Assembly (NCBI GenBank): GCA_036276235.1
Contig: DATBDZ010000280.1
Location: 1 to 39,928, forward strand
Direction: 5' to 3'
DNA from: JANWHF01 sp036276235
Lineage (GTDB): Bacteria; Planctomycetota; Phycisphaerae; Tepidisphaerales; Tepidisphaeraceae
Length of the DNA stretch: 39,928 nt
This document shows positions 1 to 8,577 of the stretch, in pieces. Below the pieces are notes generated by a model. It was not told the origin of the DNA. It saw only the letters and a list, made by a program, of their open reading frames with translations, and searched no databases. Each line of letters begins with the position of its first letter. Position 1 is the stretch's first letter. A program made the translations under genes and the position numbers.

Positions 1-49
1 TTGTCAAGTCTTTTTGACCAACCACAACCAACCACCCACAACCCACAAC

Positions 50-784
50 CTATTTAAGACATTCCTGATACCGCGCCGCCAGGGCTTGGGTGTTGTTGAT
101 GGACTCGGTGGGGAAGCGCTCGATGAGCTGGCCGTCTTTGAGGATGGCGACTTCCTGCGCGTATGCCGCCACCGAGGGCTCGTGCGTGACCATGACGATC
201 GTCTTTCCCTGGTTCTGGCACAGATCGCGCAGCAATTCGCAGACGGATCGGCTGTTGGCTGAATCAAGATTGCCGGTGGGCTCATCGGCGAGAATCACCG
301 CCGGATCAGAAACCAGCGCGCGGCCGATGGCGACACGCTGCTGCTCGCCGCCGCTCATCGCATCGGGCCGATGCTCGCGACGGCTGGCCAGTCCCAGATT
401 CTCCAGCAACTGCTCGACCTTGCCGGCGGAAGAGCCGTTCTCGCCCTCAAGCATCAACGGCAGCGCGATGTTTTCTTCAGCCGTGAGCGTTGGAATGAGA
501 TTAAACGCCTGAAACACCAGCCCGATATTGCGACGGCGAAAGAGCGTCAGCTCACGATCGGTCAATGCAACGAGATTGGTGCCGTTGACGATGACCTTGC
601 CCGTCTCCGGCTTGGCAAGCCCCGCCATCAGATGGAGCAGCGTGCTTTTCCCCGAGCCGCTTGCACCCATGATGGCGAGGAAGACGCCTTGATTGACTTC
701 GAGGGAAACGCCGTTGAGCGCGTGAACCAGCCGATCCCCTTGGCGAAATTGCTTGACCACCTTATCCACGACCAGCGGCGCCAT
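50..784 (-). CDS. ABC transporter ATP-binding protein, LolD/MacB type
   Basis: A 244-residue ATPase subunit that would energise an inner-membrane permease. Visible motifs are Walker A GASGSGKST (about residues 40-48), the Q-loop in VFQAF (90-94), the signature MSGGEQQR (143-150), Walker B VILADEP (163-169), and an H-loop histidine in VMVTHEP near 200. The length and the DEPTGNLD sequence fit the LolD/MacB/FtsE-like family that handles lipoproteins, macrolides or peptides. No permease is visible; it would have to lie beyond the left edge, downstream of this minus-strand gene. The substrate cannot be told from the sequence. The first 49 bases of the window are a C/A-rich run of short ACCACAACC-like repeats and probably belong to another intergenic repeat. 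Confidence 0.93.
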   Translation of the reverse strand: MAPLVVDKVVKQFRQGDRLVHALNGVSLEVNQGVFLAIMGASGSGKSTLLHLMAGLAKPETGKVIVNGTNLVALTDRELTLFRRRNIGLVFQAFNLIPTLTAEENIALPLMLEGENGSSAGKVEQLLENLGLASRREHRPDAMSGGEQQRVAIGRALVSDPAVILADEPTGNLDSANSRSVCELLRDLCQNQGKTIVMVTHEPSVAAYAQEVAILKDGQLIERFPTESINNTQALAARYQECLK

Positions 785-914
785 TCATCTCCTCAGCGCT
801 TGCAGAGAGTTCGTTGCGGAACTCAAAAGCCAAGCGTCGAACTATAGCTACGTTGGAGAGGGGTCACAAGTTACACGGGCGGGTAGGGAAGAGAGTTGTG
901 CCGATGTTGCGCTT

Positions 915-987
915 TCGTAGGATCCGCCTTGGCGGACGAATTTCGCGTCCCCCGGCCAAACCGCGTCCGCCAAGGCGGACCCTACGG
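915..987. repeat. Inverted REP-like pair, CCGCCTTGGCGGAC family
   Basis: Two copies of a GTAGGxTCCGCCTTGGCGGAC element face each other across about 30 bases, ending with CCGCCAAGGCGGACCCTAC. Each half also contains its own small palindrome (CCGCCTTGGCGG). The right end supplies the TAG stop of the small minus-strand ORF that ends at 982. No other copy was seen in this window. Confidence 0.7.
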
Positions 988-1152
988 GAGATTGTCGAAT
1001 GGATTGGCCGTCTCGGCATACCATCGCTGTGGCGGGCGGCGCGTTTTGGCCAAGTTTTTCAGCCGACGTAGACTCGGACCATCGAGTTCCAACTTTTGGC
1101 GCAGTGTCAGGCGCTGCGAAGTGCGGCGAAATTTTTTTGAGCGTTCGGCCAC
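982..1152 (-). CDS. Small basic hypothetical protein (56 aa)
   Basis: I do not recognise a family. The reading frame is chosen because a GTG at 1152 is preceded by an AGGTG Shine-Dalgarno-like sequence at about five bases, and because the product is internally plausible: a strongly basic, Leu/Arg-rich segment followed by a C-terminal RRPPQRWYAETANPFD stretch. The longer frame extending to 1317 is read through two intergenic repeats and is unlikely to be coding there. The stop codon lies in the flanking repeat. It could be a real small DNA- or partner-binding protein, or the tail of a decayed gene. Confidence 0.35.
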   Translation of the reverse strand: MAERSKKFRRTSQRLTLRQKLELDGPSLRRLKNLAKTRRPPQRWYAETANPFDNLP

Positions 1153-1202
1153 TGATTCACCTAATCGTTGTAACCCGAACTTGATATCAGAAAGGGAACA
1201 AC

Positions 1203-1345
1203 CGTCATGCTGGGCTGAGGTACTCCGAAGCATCTGGCTGGATTGGGCAAATGGGCCAGAGCTTGCCAGTACCCGCTCTGAAAAGGCGGCGGGCAGTGCC
1301 CGCCCTACGCGCCGCATTCAGTCGTAGGGCGGGCACTGCCCGCCG
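1203..1345. repeat. Composite intergenic repeat: degenerate GTCATGCTGAGG family plus GGCGGGCACTGCCCGCC family
   Basis: Positions 1203-1239 match the left arm of the long hairpin repeat seen intact at 18221-18299 and 36147-36221, with a small internal duplication (TGCTGGGCTGAGG) and a poorly preserved right arm. It is followed by a clean inverted pair at 1288-1309 and 1323-1344 (GGCGGGCAGTGCCCGCCCTACG and its reverse complement). The remaining part of the 785-1429 gap, apart from the small ORF, shows nothing further that I can name. Confidence 0.75.
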
Positions 1346-1429
1346 TTTTTGTGCTTCGCGGGCGCGCCGCAGGCACATGGCCGCTCAGCATGACAGTTCC
1401 TTGCGGCGACACAAAAAACCGTGCTCGAC

Positions 1430-3022
1430 TCAGTTGTTGATAACCAACTGCGGCCCATTCACTCCCGCCTCGCGGCTGCTGAAAAATGCCGCGGAAGTTG
1501 ATGTCGTTAATCCTTTCAATACCAACGTCACCACCGTCTTCCCCGCCTGCCTTTGCTGGCGGAGGTAGCTTGTCAGATCCCACTGATACCAGCGGCGGCT
1601 GGCGGTGGTGATTGTGGCTTTTGCCAGCGCGCTGCCGACCGCGGCGGGGCGATTAGACCAGATCAGTTTGTTTTCGCTGAAAGAGCCGCCCGCGGCGAAG
1701 ACGCCGACAGCGAGGCTGTTGTTGCCTTCCTGGCTCAGCGAGCCGAAGAGGCGAAGCGTCGCGCTTGAGATCGTCGTGATCAAACTCAGATCGAACTGCA
1801 AATAAGTGATGCGATTGGTGCCGGTGGCGCCGGTGCGCGCGAGCAACTGCGTGGTGCGGCCGTAATTCGTGAACGAGGCGCTGCCGTCTCCCACGTAGCT
1901 GTCGGCGATCACGCCGAGTGTTGTCGTGTGCGAGACATTCGGATGCGTGATCCGGAAAATCGTCCCCGCATGCGAGAGCACATAAAGCGACCCGTCGGCG
2001 GCGACATCCAGATCGACCGGCTGATTGAAGCCGCTGCCGAAATTCGCCGCCGTCCGGGTGGCCGGATTCAGCACCTTGATAAACCCGACGCCCAGGTCGG
2101 CGAAGAAATATTGATCGCGGTAGCTGGCGGGAAATTGCTGAGTCGCCGGATCGTAAAACGTGCCGCCGGTGATGGCGACGCCCGTGCTATCGCCGGGGCC
2201 GTGCGCGTAAGTGTAAAGCGGCTCCGTGAAGCCCGGAAACTGGCTTTGATCGAAAGAGCCTTCGGTGGTCGGCCAGCCGTAATTCGCACCGGCTTTGCCA
2301 ACGTTGATTTCTTCCCAGGTGCTTTCGCCGACGTCGTCGATGAAAATCTTTCCCGTGCCCGGCTGCACGCCAAACGTAAACGGATTGCGCAGACCCATCG
2401 CCCAGATCGCGCGATTGTTTCCCGTGGCGATGTTATAAAAGGGATTGTCCGTCGGGATCGAGCCATCGGGATTCAGCCGAAGCACCTTCCCCAGCAGATT
2501 GGAAAGCGTTTGCGCATTAGAGGGGGTGTGGTTTTCGCCGACGCTGAGATAGAGCTCTCCGTCGACGCCGAAATGAAGCCCGCCGCCGTTGTGATTGGTG
2601 AAGGAGAGCGGGTTCAGATCAAGCAATACTTTCTCGCTGCCAGGCACGGCAACGTTGTTGCTCTCGGTAAACCGGCTCAGCCGATTGTGCGTCACCGGCG
2701 AATCGGTCGTGTAATAGACGTATACAAAGTGATTGGTCTTGAAATTCGGATCAAGCGTAACGCCAATGACGCCGCGCTCGCCCTGCGAATCGACAGTTAG
2801 CGAAACGAATGGCTTAGCCAACAGCGTCCCATTCTGAACGATCCGCACATCACCCCCCTGCTCGGCGACGAATATCCGCCCATCAGGCGCAATATCCTCG
2901 GCGGTAGGAGCAGACAAGCCGCTCACCAGCGGCGTCAACGTGAAGCCCGCCGGGACAGAAGCGAGAAGTTGTCGGGGTTCGAGTTGTTCGACGAGCGATC
3001 GCAAAGAAGTCACATCCTTCAT
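1430..3022 (-). CDS. Secreted PQQ-type sugar dehydrogenase-like protein with C-terminal DNRLRE domain
   Basis: A 530-residue protein. The start at 3022 is chosen over an upstream ATG at 3049 because AAGGAGG sits seven bases before it. The N-terminus carries LEPRQLL (residues 14-20), a motif common in planctomycete exported proteins, in place of a classical signal peptide. Residues ~25-355 form a glucose/sorbosone dehydrogenase-type six-blade propeller, with the family segments NHNGGGLHFG, GLRNPFTFGV and ANYGWP. Residues ~365-528 look like a DNRLRE/CBM96-type beta-sandwich (DSYVGDGS, YLQFDLS, LIWSNRP, WDLTSYL). It probably oxidises or binds extracellular carbohydrate at the cell surface; the substrate is unknown. 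It appears to be a single-gene unit. Confidence 0.85.
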   Translation of the reverse strand: MKDVTSLRSLVEQLEPRQLLASVPAGFTLTPLVSGLSAPTAEDIAPDGRIFVAEQGGDVRIVQNGTLLAKPFVSLTVDSQGERGVIGVTLDPNFKTNHFVYVYYTTDSPVTHNRLSRFTESNNVAVPGSEKVLLDLNPLSFTNHNGGGLHFGVDGELYLSVGENHTPSNAQTLSNLLGKVLRLNPDGSIPTDNPFYNIATGNNRAIWAMGLRNPFTFGVQPGTGKIFIDDVGESTWEEINVGKAGANYGWPTTEGSFDQSQFPGFTEPLYTYAHGPGDSTGVAITGGTFYDPATQQFPASYRDQYFFADLGVGFIKVLNPATRTAANFGSGFNQPVDLDVAADGSLYVLSHAGTIFRITHPNVSHTTTLGVIADSYVGDGSASFTNYGRTTQLLARTGATGTNRITYLQFDLSLITTISSATLRLFGSLSQEGNNSLAVGVFAAGGSFSENKLIWSNRPAAVGSALAKATITTASRRWYQWDLTSYLRQQRQAGKTVVTLVLKGLTTSTSAAFFSSREAGVNGPQLVINN

Positions 3023-3189
3023 CGTCCGCCTCCTTGTAAAAATTGGCATGGCAAGAGCGAGATTTTACCTCCAACGGGCGTTTCCCGCCTCTGCAATTTG
3101 TGGCTAAGCCTGTGAATTGCGGGGACAGAATTGAATGCGAGCGGATCGGGCTGATGGTATAATCTCCCAACACTCACAGGGAGAAATGA

Positions 3190-3393
3190 ATGGGTGAAGT
3201 CGCGACAGAAACCGCCAAACAGAAAGTTGAGCAATTGCTCAGGCAATTACCCGACGATTGTGACCTCGAGGACATCCAATATCGCCTCTACGTCCTGCAG
3301 ACACTGGAGAACCGAATGAAGGCCGCCGAGGCGGGTGAGTTTGTCAGCCAGGAAGAGGCTGAAAAGCGGATGTCCAAATGGATCCTAAAGTAG
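3190..3393 (+). CDS. Antitoxin component of a ParE-type module
   Basis: A 67-residue acidic, helical protein. Its segment DIQYRLYVLQTLENRMKAAE followed by VSQEEAEKRMSKWI resembles antitoxins encoded directly upstream of ParE/RelE toxins. GGGAG lies a few bases before the ATG. The 3' end overlaps the next gene by 16 bases, the usual coupling of toxin-antitoxin pairs. It would bind and neutralise the toxin and repress the pair. I cannot assign a named antitoxin fold with confidence. No operator palindrome was obvious. Confidence 0.8.
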   Translation: MGEVATETAKQKVEQLLRQLPDDCDLEDIQYRLYVLQTLENRMKAAEAGEFVSQEEAEKRMSKWILK

Positions 3394-3683
3394 TCTGGCT
3401 TGCAGCAGCGCTCGACGATTTGGATGAGATCGCCAGCTACATCGCGCAGGACTCGGTTTCGTACGCAGCGGCCGTGGTACGCAAGATCCGAAACGCGGCG
3501 CGCGACCTCTCTCGATTCCCCAGAATGGGCCCGCGCGTTCCAGAATGGGACGACGACAATCTTCGACAGCGAATCATCTACTCGTACCGGCTGATTTACC
3601 GAATTAATGATCAACGCATTGAGATTCTTTGCGTCATTCATGGCGCGAGACTGCTACCGCAATCGATTCGACGCCGCTCTTAA
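3378..3683 (+). CDS. ParE/RelE-superfamily toxin
   Basis: A 101-residue protein of the usual length for the family. It shows the N-terminal W-x-x-x-A-x-x-D-L-D-E-I helix (ALDDLDEIASYIAQD), the central FPRMGPRVPE loop, and the C-terminal strands YRLIYRI and IEILCVIHGARLLP. ParE-type members poison DNA gyrase and RelE-type members cut mRNA; the helix pattern and lack of obvious RelE catalytic residues favour ParE. Translation is coupled to the antitoxin by a 16-base overlap. The pair lies just upstream of leuC on the same strand, but 96 bases separate them and leuC has its own ribosome binding site. Confidence 0.88.
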   Translation: MDPKVVWLAAALDDLDEIASYIAQDSVSYAAAVVRKIRNAARDLSRFPRMGPRVPEWDDDNLRQRIIYSYRLIYRINDQRIEILCVIHGARLLPQSIRRRS

Positions 3684-3779
3684 TCGAGTGCCCGCTGCAA
3701 AGCCGATTAGACCGGCAACGCCGCCTTCACTATACTCTCCCCAGCGCACGACTGTTTTCCCAAGCATTCAGGAGCCCCC

Positions 3780-5186
3780 ATGCCCGGCATGACCATGACC
3801 GAGAAGATCCTTGCCAAGCACTCTGGCAAGGCCACTGTTGCACCCGGCGAGAATGTCTGGGTGAATGTGGATGTGCTGATGACCCACGATGTCTGCGGGC
3901 CGGGGACGATCGGCATCTTTCATGACAAATTCGGCCGCGCGGCCAAGGTGTGGGATCGCGATCGCGTGGTGATCATCCCCGATCATTACATCTTCACCGC
4001 CGATGAGATGTGCCATCGCAATGTGCAAATCCTGCGGGATTTCGTGCGCGAGCAGGGGCTGAAATATTACTACGATCCCGAATTCGTGCGGAACGAGCCG
4101 GGGATGCCTAACCCGTATAAGGACCCGACCAAGACCAATTACAAAGGCGTCTGCCACAAGGCGTTGCCCGAAGAGGGGCATATCCGGCCGGGCGAGATTT
4201 TGATCGGCACGGATAGCCACACCTGTACCGCCGGCGCGTTTGGGCAATTCGCCACCGGCGTCGGCAACAGCGACGCGGCTTTTGTCCTGGGCACCGGCAA
4301 GACCTGGCTCAAAGTCCCGCCGACCATGCGCTTCACCTTTCATGGCCAGATTCCGCCTTATCTCACCGCCAAGGATTTGATCCTCGCGGTGATAGGCGAG
4401 ATCGGCGTTGATGGCGCCACCTATCGCGCGATGTATTTCGCGGGCGAAGGTGTCGGCTCGCTCACGCTCGAAGACCGCATGACGCTCACCAACATGGCAA
4501 TCGAAGCCGGCGGCAAGAACGGCGTCTGCGATGTCGATGACAAGACCCTCCAATACGTCAAGCATCGCAGCAACGTGCCGACGTGGGATGTTTACACGGA
4601 CGACAAAAACGCGAGCTATTTCAGCGACCATGAATGGGATCTGGCGACGATGGAGCCGCTGGTCGCCAAGCCGCACTCGCCGGACAACAAGGACACCGCT
4701 CACAATTGCCGCGACGTGAAGCTCGATCGCGCCTACGTCGGCTCATGCACCGGCGGCAAGATCACCGACATGATCATGGCCGCCAGCATCCTCAAGGGGA
4801 ACACGGTGAAGGTGAAGACCTTCGTCGTGCCCGGCAGCACGGAAGTGCATGCCGACATGAAGCGCCTGAACCTGCGTGGCGTCGAAAAAGGCCCGAACGA
4901 AAAGAGCATCGAAGACATCCTGCTCGACGCCGGCTGCCTGGTCGGCCCATCCGGCTGCTCCGCCTGCCTGGGTGGCCCTGCCGACACCTTCGGCCGCCTG
5001 AACGGCACCGAAACGTGCATCAGCACGACGAACCGCAATTTCCCCGGAAGAATGGGAAGCACGAAGTCTGCGGTGTATCTGGCCAGCCCGTTGACGGTAG
5101 CCGCCAGCGCGCTGACGGGACATGTGACCGATCCGCGGGAGTTTGTCTCCGCGCCAATCGAAACGGGGATGGCGGGGGTGTTGTAA
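3780..5186 (+). CDS. leuC: 3-isopropylmalate dehydratase large subunit (LeuC/aconitase family)
   Basis: A 468-residue protein of the LeuC/homoaconitase group. It isomerises 2-isopropylmalate to 3-isopropylmalate in leucine synthesis, using a 4Fe-4S cluster and a separate small subunit LeuD. Visible family signatures are TDSHTCTAGAFGQFATGVGN, GSCTGGK with Cys323, and SGCSACLGG with Cys393 and Cys396; these three cysteines are the expected cluster ligands. CAGGAG lies just upstream of the ATG. No leuD is present in the window, so the partner is encoded elsewhere. A homoaconitase function cannot be excluded by sequence alone, since these enzymes share all the motifs. Confidence 0.9.
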   Translation: MPGMTMTEKILAKHSGKATVAPGENVWVNVDVLMTHDVCGPGTIGIFHDKFGRAAKVWDRDRVVIIPDHYIFTADEMCHRNVQILRDFVREQGLKYYYDPEFVRNEPGMPNPYKDPTKTNYKGVCHKALPEEGHIRPGEILIGTDSHTCTAGAFGQFATGVGNSDAAFVLGTGKTWLKVPPTMRFTFHGQIPPYLTAKDLILAVIGEIGVDGATYRAMYFAGEGVGSLTLEDRMTLTNMAIEAGGKNGVCDVDDKTLQYVKHRSNVPTWDVYTDDKNASYFSDHEWDLATMEPLVAKPHSPDNKDTAHNCRDVKLDRAYVGSCTGGKITDMIMAASILKGNTVKVKTFVVPGSTEVHADMKRLNLRGVEKGPNEKSIEDILLDAGCLVGPSGCSACLGGPADTFGRLNGTETCISTTNRNFPGRMGSTKSAVYLASPLTVAASALTGHVTDPREFVSAPIETGMAGVL

Positions 5187-5217
5187 AATCTCTTTGTTTG
5201 GGCCGATCGGAGCAGTT

Positions 5218-5637
5218 ATGACGCGCGCCATAAGCACACCAACGCATCGCAAGAAGGTCGATCTTCAAGCGCGCGAGCAATGGATTGCGGATTTGACCTC
5301 GATGGCTGAAGACGTGGCGCGCTGGTCAGACAAAAATGACTGGACGGTCAAGTGGGAGACCAAGCGCATTGCGGAGGATGAGATCGGCGTTTACAACGCC
5401 CCGGCATTGATTATCCAGACCGCTCAGGGCCGCTTGTATTTCACCCCAATTGCTCGTTATTTTTATGGCGATACGACCGGGCGCATCGAAATCTCCGGAC
5501 CCACATTCGCGCAGATTATTCTGCTCCGTAAGGGCCATACCTGGAAATTCTTTTCAGATGATATGGTGAATTTGAGAAAGGCCTGGTCGCAAACAAGCTT
5601 CAATCAGATCGCTCGTGATCTCCTGAATCGGCCATGA
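5218..5637 (+). CDS. Hypothetical protein, first gene of a HEPN pair (139 aa)
   Basis: I do not recognise a family. The start at 5218 is preferred because GGAG precedes it at a normal distance; the longer frame from 5143 would overlap leuC by 44 bases. The protein begins with a charged helix (QAREQWIADLTSMAEDVARW), followed by a beta-rich middle with alternating hydrophobic strands (ALIIQTAQGRLYFTPIARYFYG, FAQIILLRK), and ends with a short helical tail. It has no signal peptide or membrane segment. Its stop overlaps the start of the next gene (ATGA at 5634-5637), so the two are translationally coupled. It may be a partner, perhaps antitoxin-like, of the HEPN protein; that role is inference. 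Confidence 0.75.
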   Translation: MTRAISTPTHRKKVDLQAREQWIADLTSMAEDVARWSDKNDWTVKWETKRIAEDEIGVYNAPALIIQTAQGRLYFTPIARYFYGDTTGRIEISGPTFAQIILLRKGHTWKFFSDDMVNLRKAWSQTSFNQIARDLLNRP

Positions 5638-6083
5638 AGCAGCGCGAGCGGCGCATTATTCGACTTAATGAAGTCTTTCGCGAATATCAGGCCGCGCAGG
5701 TGGCCGTTCGCATGCTGGCCGCGGAACTGCGGCGCGATCCGTCATTCTTAAATGCGTTCAATCTGCAGGCCGCCGATTTTAAGCGGCTGAAGACCAACAC
5801 AGAGGCCACGTATCTCGTTCGGATGCAGGCTGAATTTGAAGGGGGACTGCGATCCATCTGGGTATCCACCATTCGGGATACGTATCCGCCAATGTCAGTT
5901 CTCCTGCAATCACTTTCGGCCCGCAGGAGTATTCCAGTTCAAGTCACTGAGAATGCAGATAGAGCGCGCAAATTTCGTAATGCCATCGTGCATGAAGATT
6001 CCGGCCGCGCAGGTGCCGTTTCGATGCAAGACGCAGCTCGATGGTTGGCTTTATATTTCAGTTATATGCCAGCGAACTGGTAG
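5634..6083 (+). CDS. HEPN-like domain protein (149 aa)
   Basis: An all-helical 149-residue protein. Near the C-terminus it has RKFRNAIVHED, which matches the R-x4-H catalytic motif of HEPN ribonucleases (R-N-A-I-V-H), preceded by a helix with conserved-looking Glu and Arg residues (LVRMQAEFEGGLRSIW). HEPN domains occur in toxins, abortive-infection and CRISPR-associated RNases, and in nucleotidyltransferase-linked modules. The gene starts inside the stop of the upstream gene. No nucleotidyltransferase (MNT) gene is adjacent, so it is not a standard HEPN-MNT pair. The domain call rests on the motif and helical pattern only. Confidence 0.65.
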   Translation: MKQRERRIIRLNEVFREYQAAQVAVRMLAAELRRDPSFLNAFNLQAADFKRLKTNTEATYLVRMQAEFEGGLRSIWVSTIRDTYPPMSVLLQSLSARRSIPVQVTENADRARKFRNAIVHEDSGRAGAVSMQDAARWLALYFSYMPANW

Positions 6084-6204
6084 GCTTGATGAGGGCGACG
6101 GGGGTAACTCATCGCGCAACTGAAAAAGCTGACTGGCGGGCGAGTGGTTTGTTTGCATTTGGTTGTTTACATCCGGCCAGCAAGGCGCCGGTAATAGTGT
6201 GGCG

Positions 6205-6492
6205 ATGTCATCCCCGGACCCCCACCTCCCTCAACCACAACGCCGAGCGGAGCATCTGCGCGGTCTGGCGGACCCGGCCACGTTGCTGTCGGCAGTGAGT
6301 GCGCTCTGGCGGATGAATCTGGAAGACGTGCGTTCGGACAAGCAAGTTAACCGTGAGATCACGCGCGAGGAAGAAGACCGGTTAAAGCTCGAACCATATA
6401 TCAGCGCGGTTGCGGCTTTGGAGCCGGAACTTAACACGCTCATACCTCAGTGGGTTTCCTCGGTTGCTGGAACACATGCAGGAGTTCCATGA
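6205..6492 (+). pseudogene. N-terminal fragment of the HEAT/WG-repeat protein, split by a probable frameshift
   Basis: The frame from ATG 6205 codes 95 residues beginning MSSPDPHLPQPQ and continuing with charged helices (LEDVRSDKQVNREITREEEDR, YISAVAALEPELNTLIPQ). It then runs out of frame at 6492. The +1 frame carries on with PRLLEHMQEFHDFQEKWKAA, which reads as a natural continuation. Removing one base from GGGTTT at 6452-6457 would join the two into one protein of about 750 residues. This may be a sequencing or assembly error, a real decay mutation, or two overlapping genes with coupled starts. No strong ribosome binding site precedes 6205. Confidence 0.55.
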
Positions 6493-8449
6493 TTTTCAGG
6501 AAAAATGGAAGGCAGCAATACGTGCCAATCTCGATCCTCCAGAGCGGGCCAATGAAAAATTCATGGCGGGGCATGAACTGACCAAAGCGCTGCAGGCGAG
6601 CGGCCGATCAATTGATCCTCATCTGGGACCGCTCGTTGAAGCCATCGGGCGTTGGGATCGGCACGCCGACGAAACGCTCTTCTCCACCATGGAGTATTCC
6701 GGCGCGGGGATTCTCGCGGCGGTTCCGAAGCTATTTGCGGCGCTGCGAACACACGGCATGTGGTGCCGGCCGTCGCACTTATCGCGCGCGCTTGCGAATG
6801 CCAGCCGCTTCGACCGGAGCGTCATTAGTGAGCTGCGCGGGATGCTCTCGGATGAAAAGGAACAAACGCGCACCGCTGCCATGAACGTGCTTGGCATGAT
6901 CGGCCCCGCAGCTCGCCCGGCGTCGCAGCAGCTTTTGGTATTTCAGAATGGCAGCGAATCCGAGCGGTGTGGGATGATTTATTCGCTGGCCAAACAAGAG
7001 AATCCGTCCGCCGAGTTCCTCGATTTACTCGACGTTGCGCTCCGTGATTCCAACGGATATGTGCGCGTCGCCGCTCTGCACGCGTTGGAGCAATTGACGC
7101 CGGAGGCTGACCGCTTTGTGCCGCGACTGATCGAATGCTGCGACTGGACGGAGCCGCTGCACGATGTGGTTTTGCCGGAGCAGGCGGTCGATGCCTTAGG
7201 ACGATATGGGCCGCGCGCCCGCGCCGCGCTGCCGCGGCTGATTCGGTTCATCAACGGTCCCATTTCCGGCCGCACGGTAGAAGTAAAATGCGTCCGCGAG
7301 GCCATCGAGCGGATTTCGCCGCAGACGCTGAGCGAATTGCCGGTTGTAAAGCCACCGTTGCGCGAAACGCCTGTGGACGAAAACGAGCCGCTGTTTGCGG
7401 TGATGCACGAGGAAAGGCAATGTTACATCGACCGACAGGGGCGGCTCGTCATTCAAAGAGACTTTTCCTGGGGCAAGCCTTTTTCCGATGGCCGCGCGAT
7501 CGTGGGCATTGAGAAGCGCGTTGTCATCATCGATCGACAAGGGCGGGAAGTTTTTGGAAGCTGCTGGGATGAAATCCATCCTTATTCCGAAGGCCTGGCG
7601 GCCGTGAAGAAGGATGAGAAATGGGGATTTGTCGATCTGGACGGCCGGGTGGCGATCGAACCGAAATACGATTCGGTCACCGCGTTTTCTGAAGGGCTGG
7701 CAGGATGCGAGCTCGGACGCAGCGAACTGAAATCAGGCACGTTGTCCCGGGCGCTGCACGGCCGCAGGGGCTTTATCGATCGTCGGGGTAATGTTGTGAT
7801 TCGAATCGAGTGGCTCGATGCTTACTCATTTCACGATGGCCGCGCGCTGGTCTGCACGGGCGGCGTGATGGCGCCCAACGCGTTTTGGAATAATCGGGAA
7901 ACACTGCATTATAAAAAGTATGGATACATCGATCGCACCGGCAAACTGGTGATCGATGGGAATTACATGCTCCCCCATCCGTTTTCAGAAGGGCGCGCGA
8001 TTGTGCAGATGGATTCCAGGATCGCGTCCGGCCGCTACGGTTATATCGATACGAATGGACGGCAAATCGTTCCGATATGGTATTCATCGGCAACTGCGTT
8101 TAAAGACGGATTGGCGACCGTCACGCTTCGCGGAAGAAAGAATCGCGGCAAGCATTTTGTAATCGATCCGGACGGCAACGTTGTCGCCGAGCTTCCCTTT
8201 CCGCACATGGGAGGATTTTCGGAAGGTCTGGCGGTTGTAAGGACCGAAGCAGGCTGCGGATTTATCGATCTCGCCTGCCGCTGGGTCGTCGAGCCGCAAT
8301 TTGACGATTGCCAGGCGTTTAAGAATGGCCTGGCCGAGGTCCAGCGCGGCGATTGGTACGGGCTGATCGATCGCTCGGGAGAATTCATTTGGGGTCCAAC
8401 ACCGGAAGGCGGCATCCATCGCGTTTTTGAATCAGAGTGGCTGGATTGA
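6476..8449 (+). CDS. HEAT-like plus WG-repeat protein
   Basis: The open frame from ATG 6476 encodes 657 residues; a TTG at 6410 is also in frame. Residues ~85-290 are alpha-helical repeats resembling HEAT units (EKEQTRTAAMNVLGMIGPAA, VRVAALHALEQL, QAVDALGRYGPRARAALPRL). Residues ~320-650 contain about nine WG-type repeats of the form (W)GF(I/V)D..G..V..p.y.....FsEGLA, for example KWGFVDLDGRVAIEPKYDSV. WG repeats are thought to form beta-propeller or solenoid binding surfaces. There is no signal peptide in this part, so it is probably cytoplasmic. The specific role is unknown. The ORF at 6205-6492 is probably its true N-terminus. Confidence 0.8.
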   Translation: MQEFHDFQEKWKAAIRANLDPPERANEKFMAGHELTKALQASGRSIDPHLGPLVEAIGRWDRHADETLFSTMEYSGAGILAAVPKLFAALRTHGMWCRPSHLSRALANASRFDRSVISELRGMLSDEKEQTRTAAMNVLGMIGPAARPASQQLLVFQNGSESERCGMIYSLAKQENPSAEFLDLLDVALRDSNGYVRVAALHALEQLTPEADRFVPRLIECCDWTEPLHDVVLPEQAVDALGRYGPRARAALPRLIRFINGPISGRTVEVKCVREAIERISPQTLSELPVVKPPLRETPVDENEPLFAVMHEERQCYIDRQGRLVIQRDFSWGKPFSDGRAIVGIEKRVVIIDRQGREVFGSCWDEIHPYSEGLAAVKKDEKWGFVDLDGRVAIEPKYDSVTAFSEGLAGCELGRSELKSGTLSRALHGRRGFIDRRGNVVIRIEWLDAYSFHDGRALVCTGGVMAPNAFWNNRETLHYKKYGYIDRTGKLVIDGNYMLPHPFSEGRAIVQMDSRIASGRYGYIDTNGRQIVPIWYSSATAFKDGLATVTLRGRKNRGKHFVIDPDGNVVAELPFPHMGGFSEGLAVVRTEAGCGFIDLACRWVVEPQFDDCQAFKNGLAEVQRGDWYGLIDRSGEFIWGPTPEGGIHRVFESEWLD

Positions 8450-8577
8450 AAGGCGGTTAAGCTTGTAATGCGCATCCTGCTGTACGCGGCTATACGGGTA
8501 GGACGATTTCTTCTTTCGTGGAATAGGAGCGCGAGGAGTCTTCTTGCGCTGCAGCCCTTCTGACGAGCGGCGGATCT

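Noticed and set aside
1928..2800. 290-residue plus-strand ORF
   Set aside because: Antisense shadow of the GC-rich dehydrogenase gene; Arg/Ala/Ile-rich with no domain.
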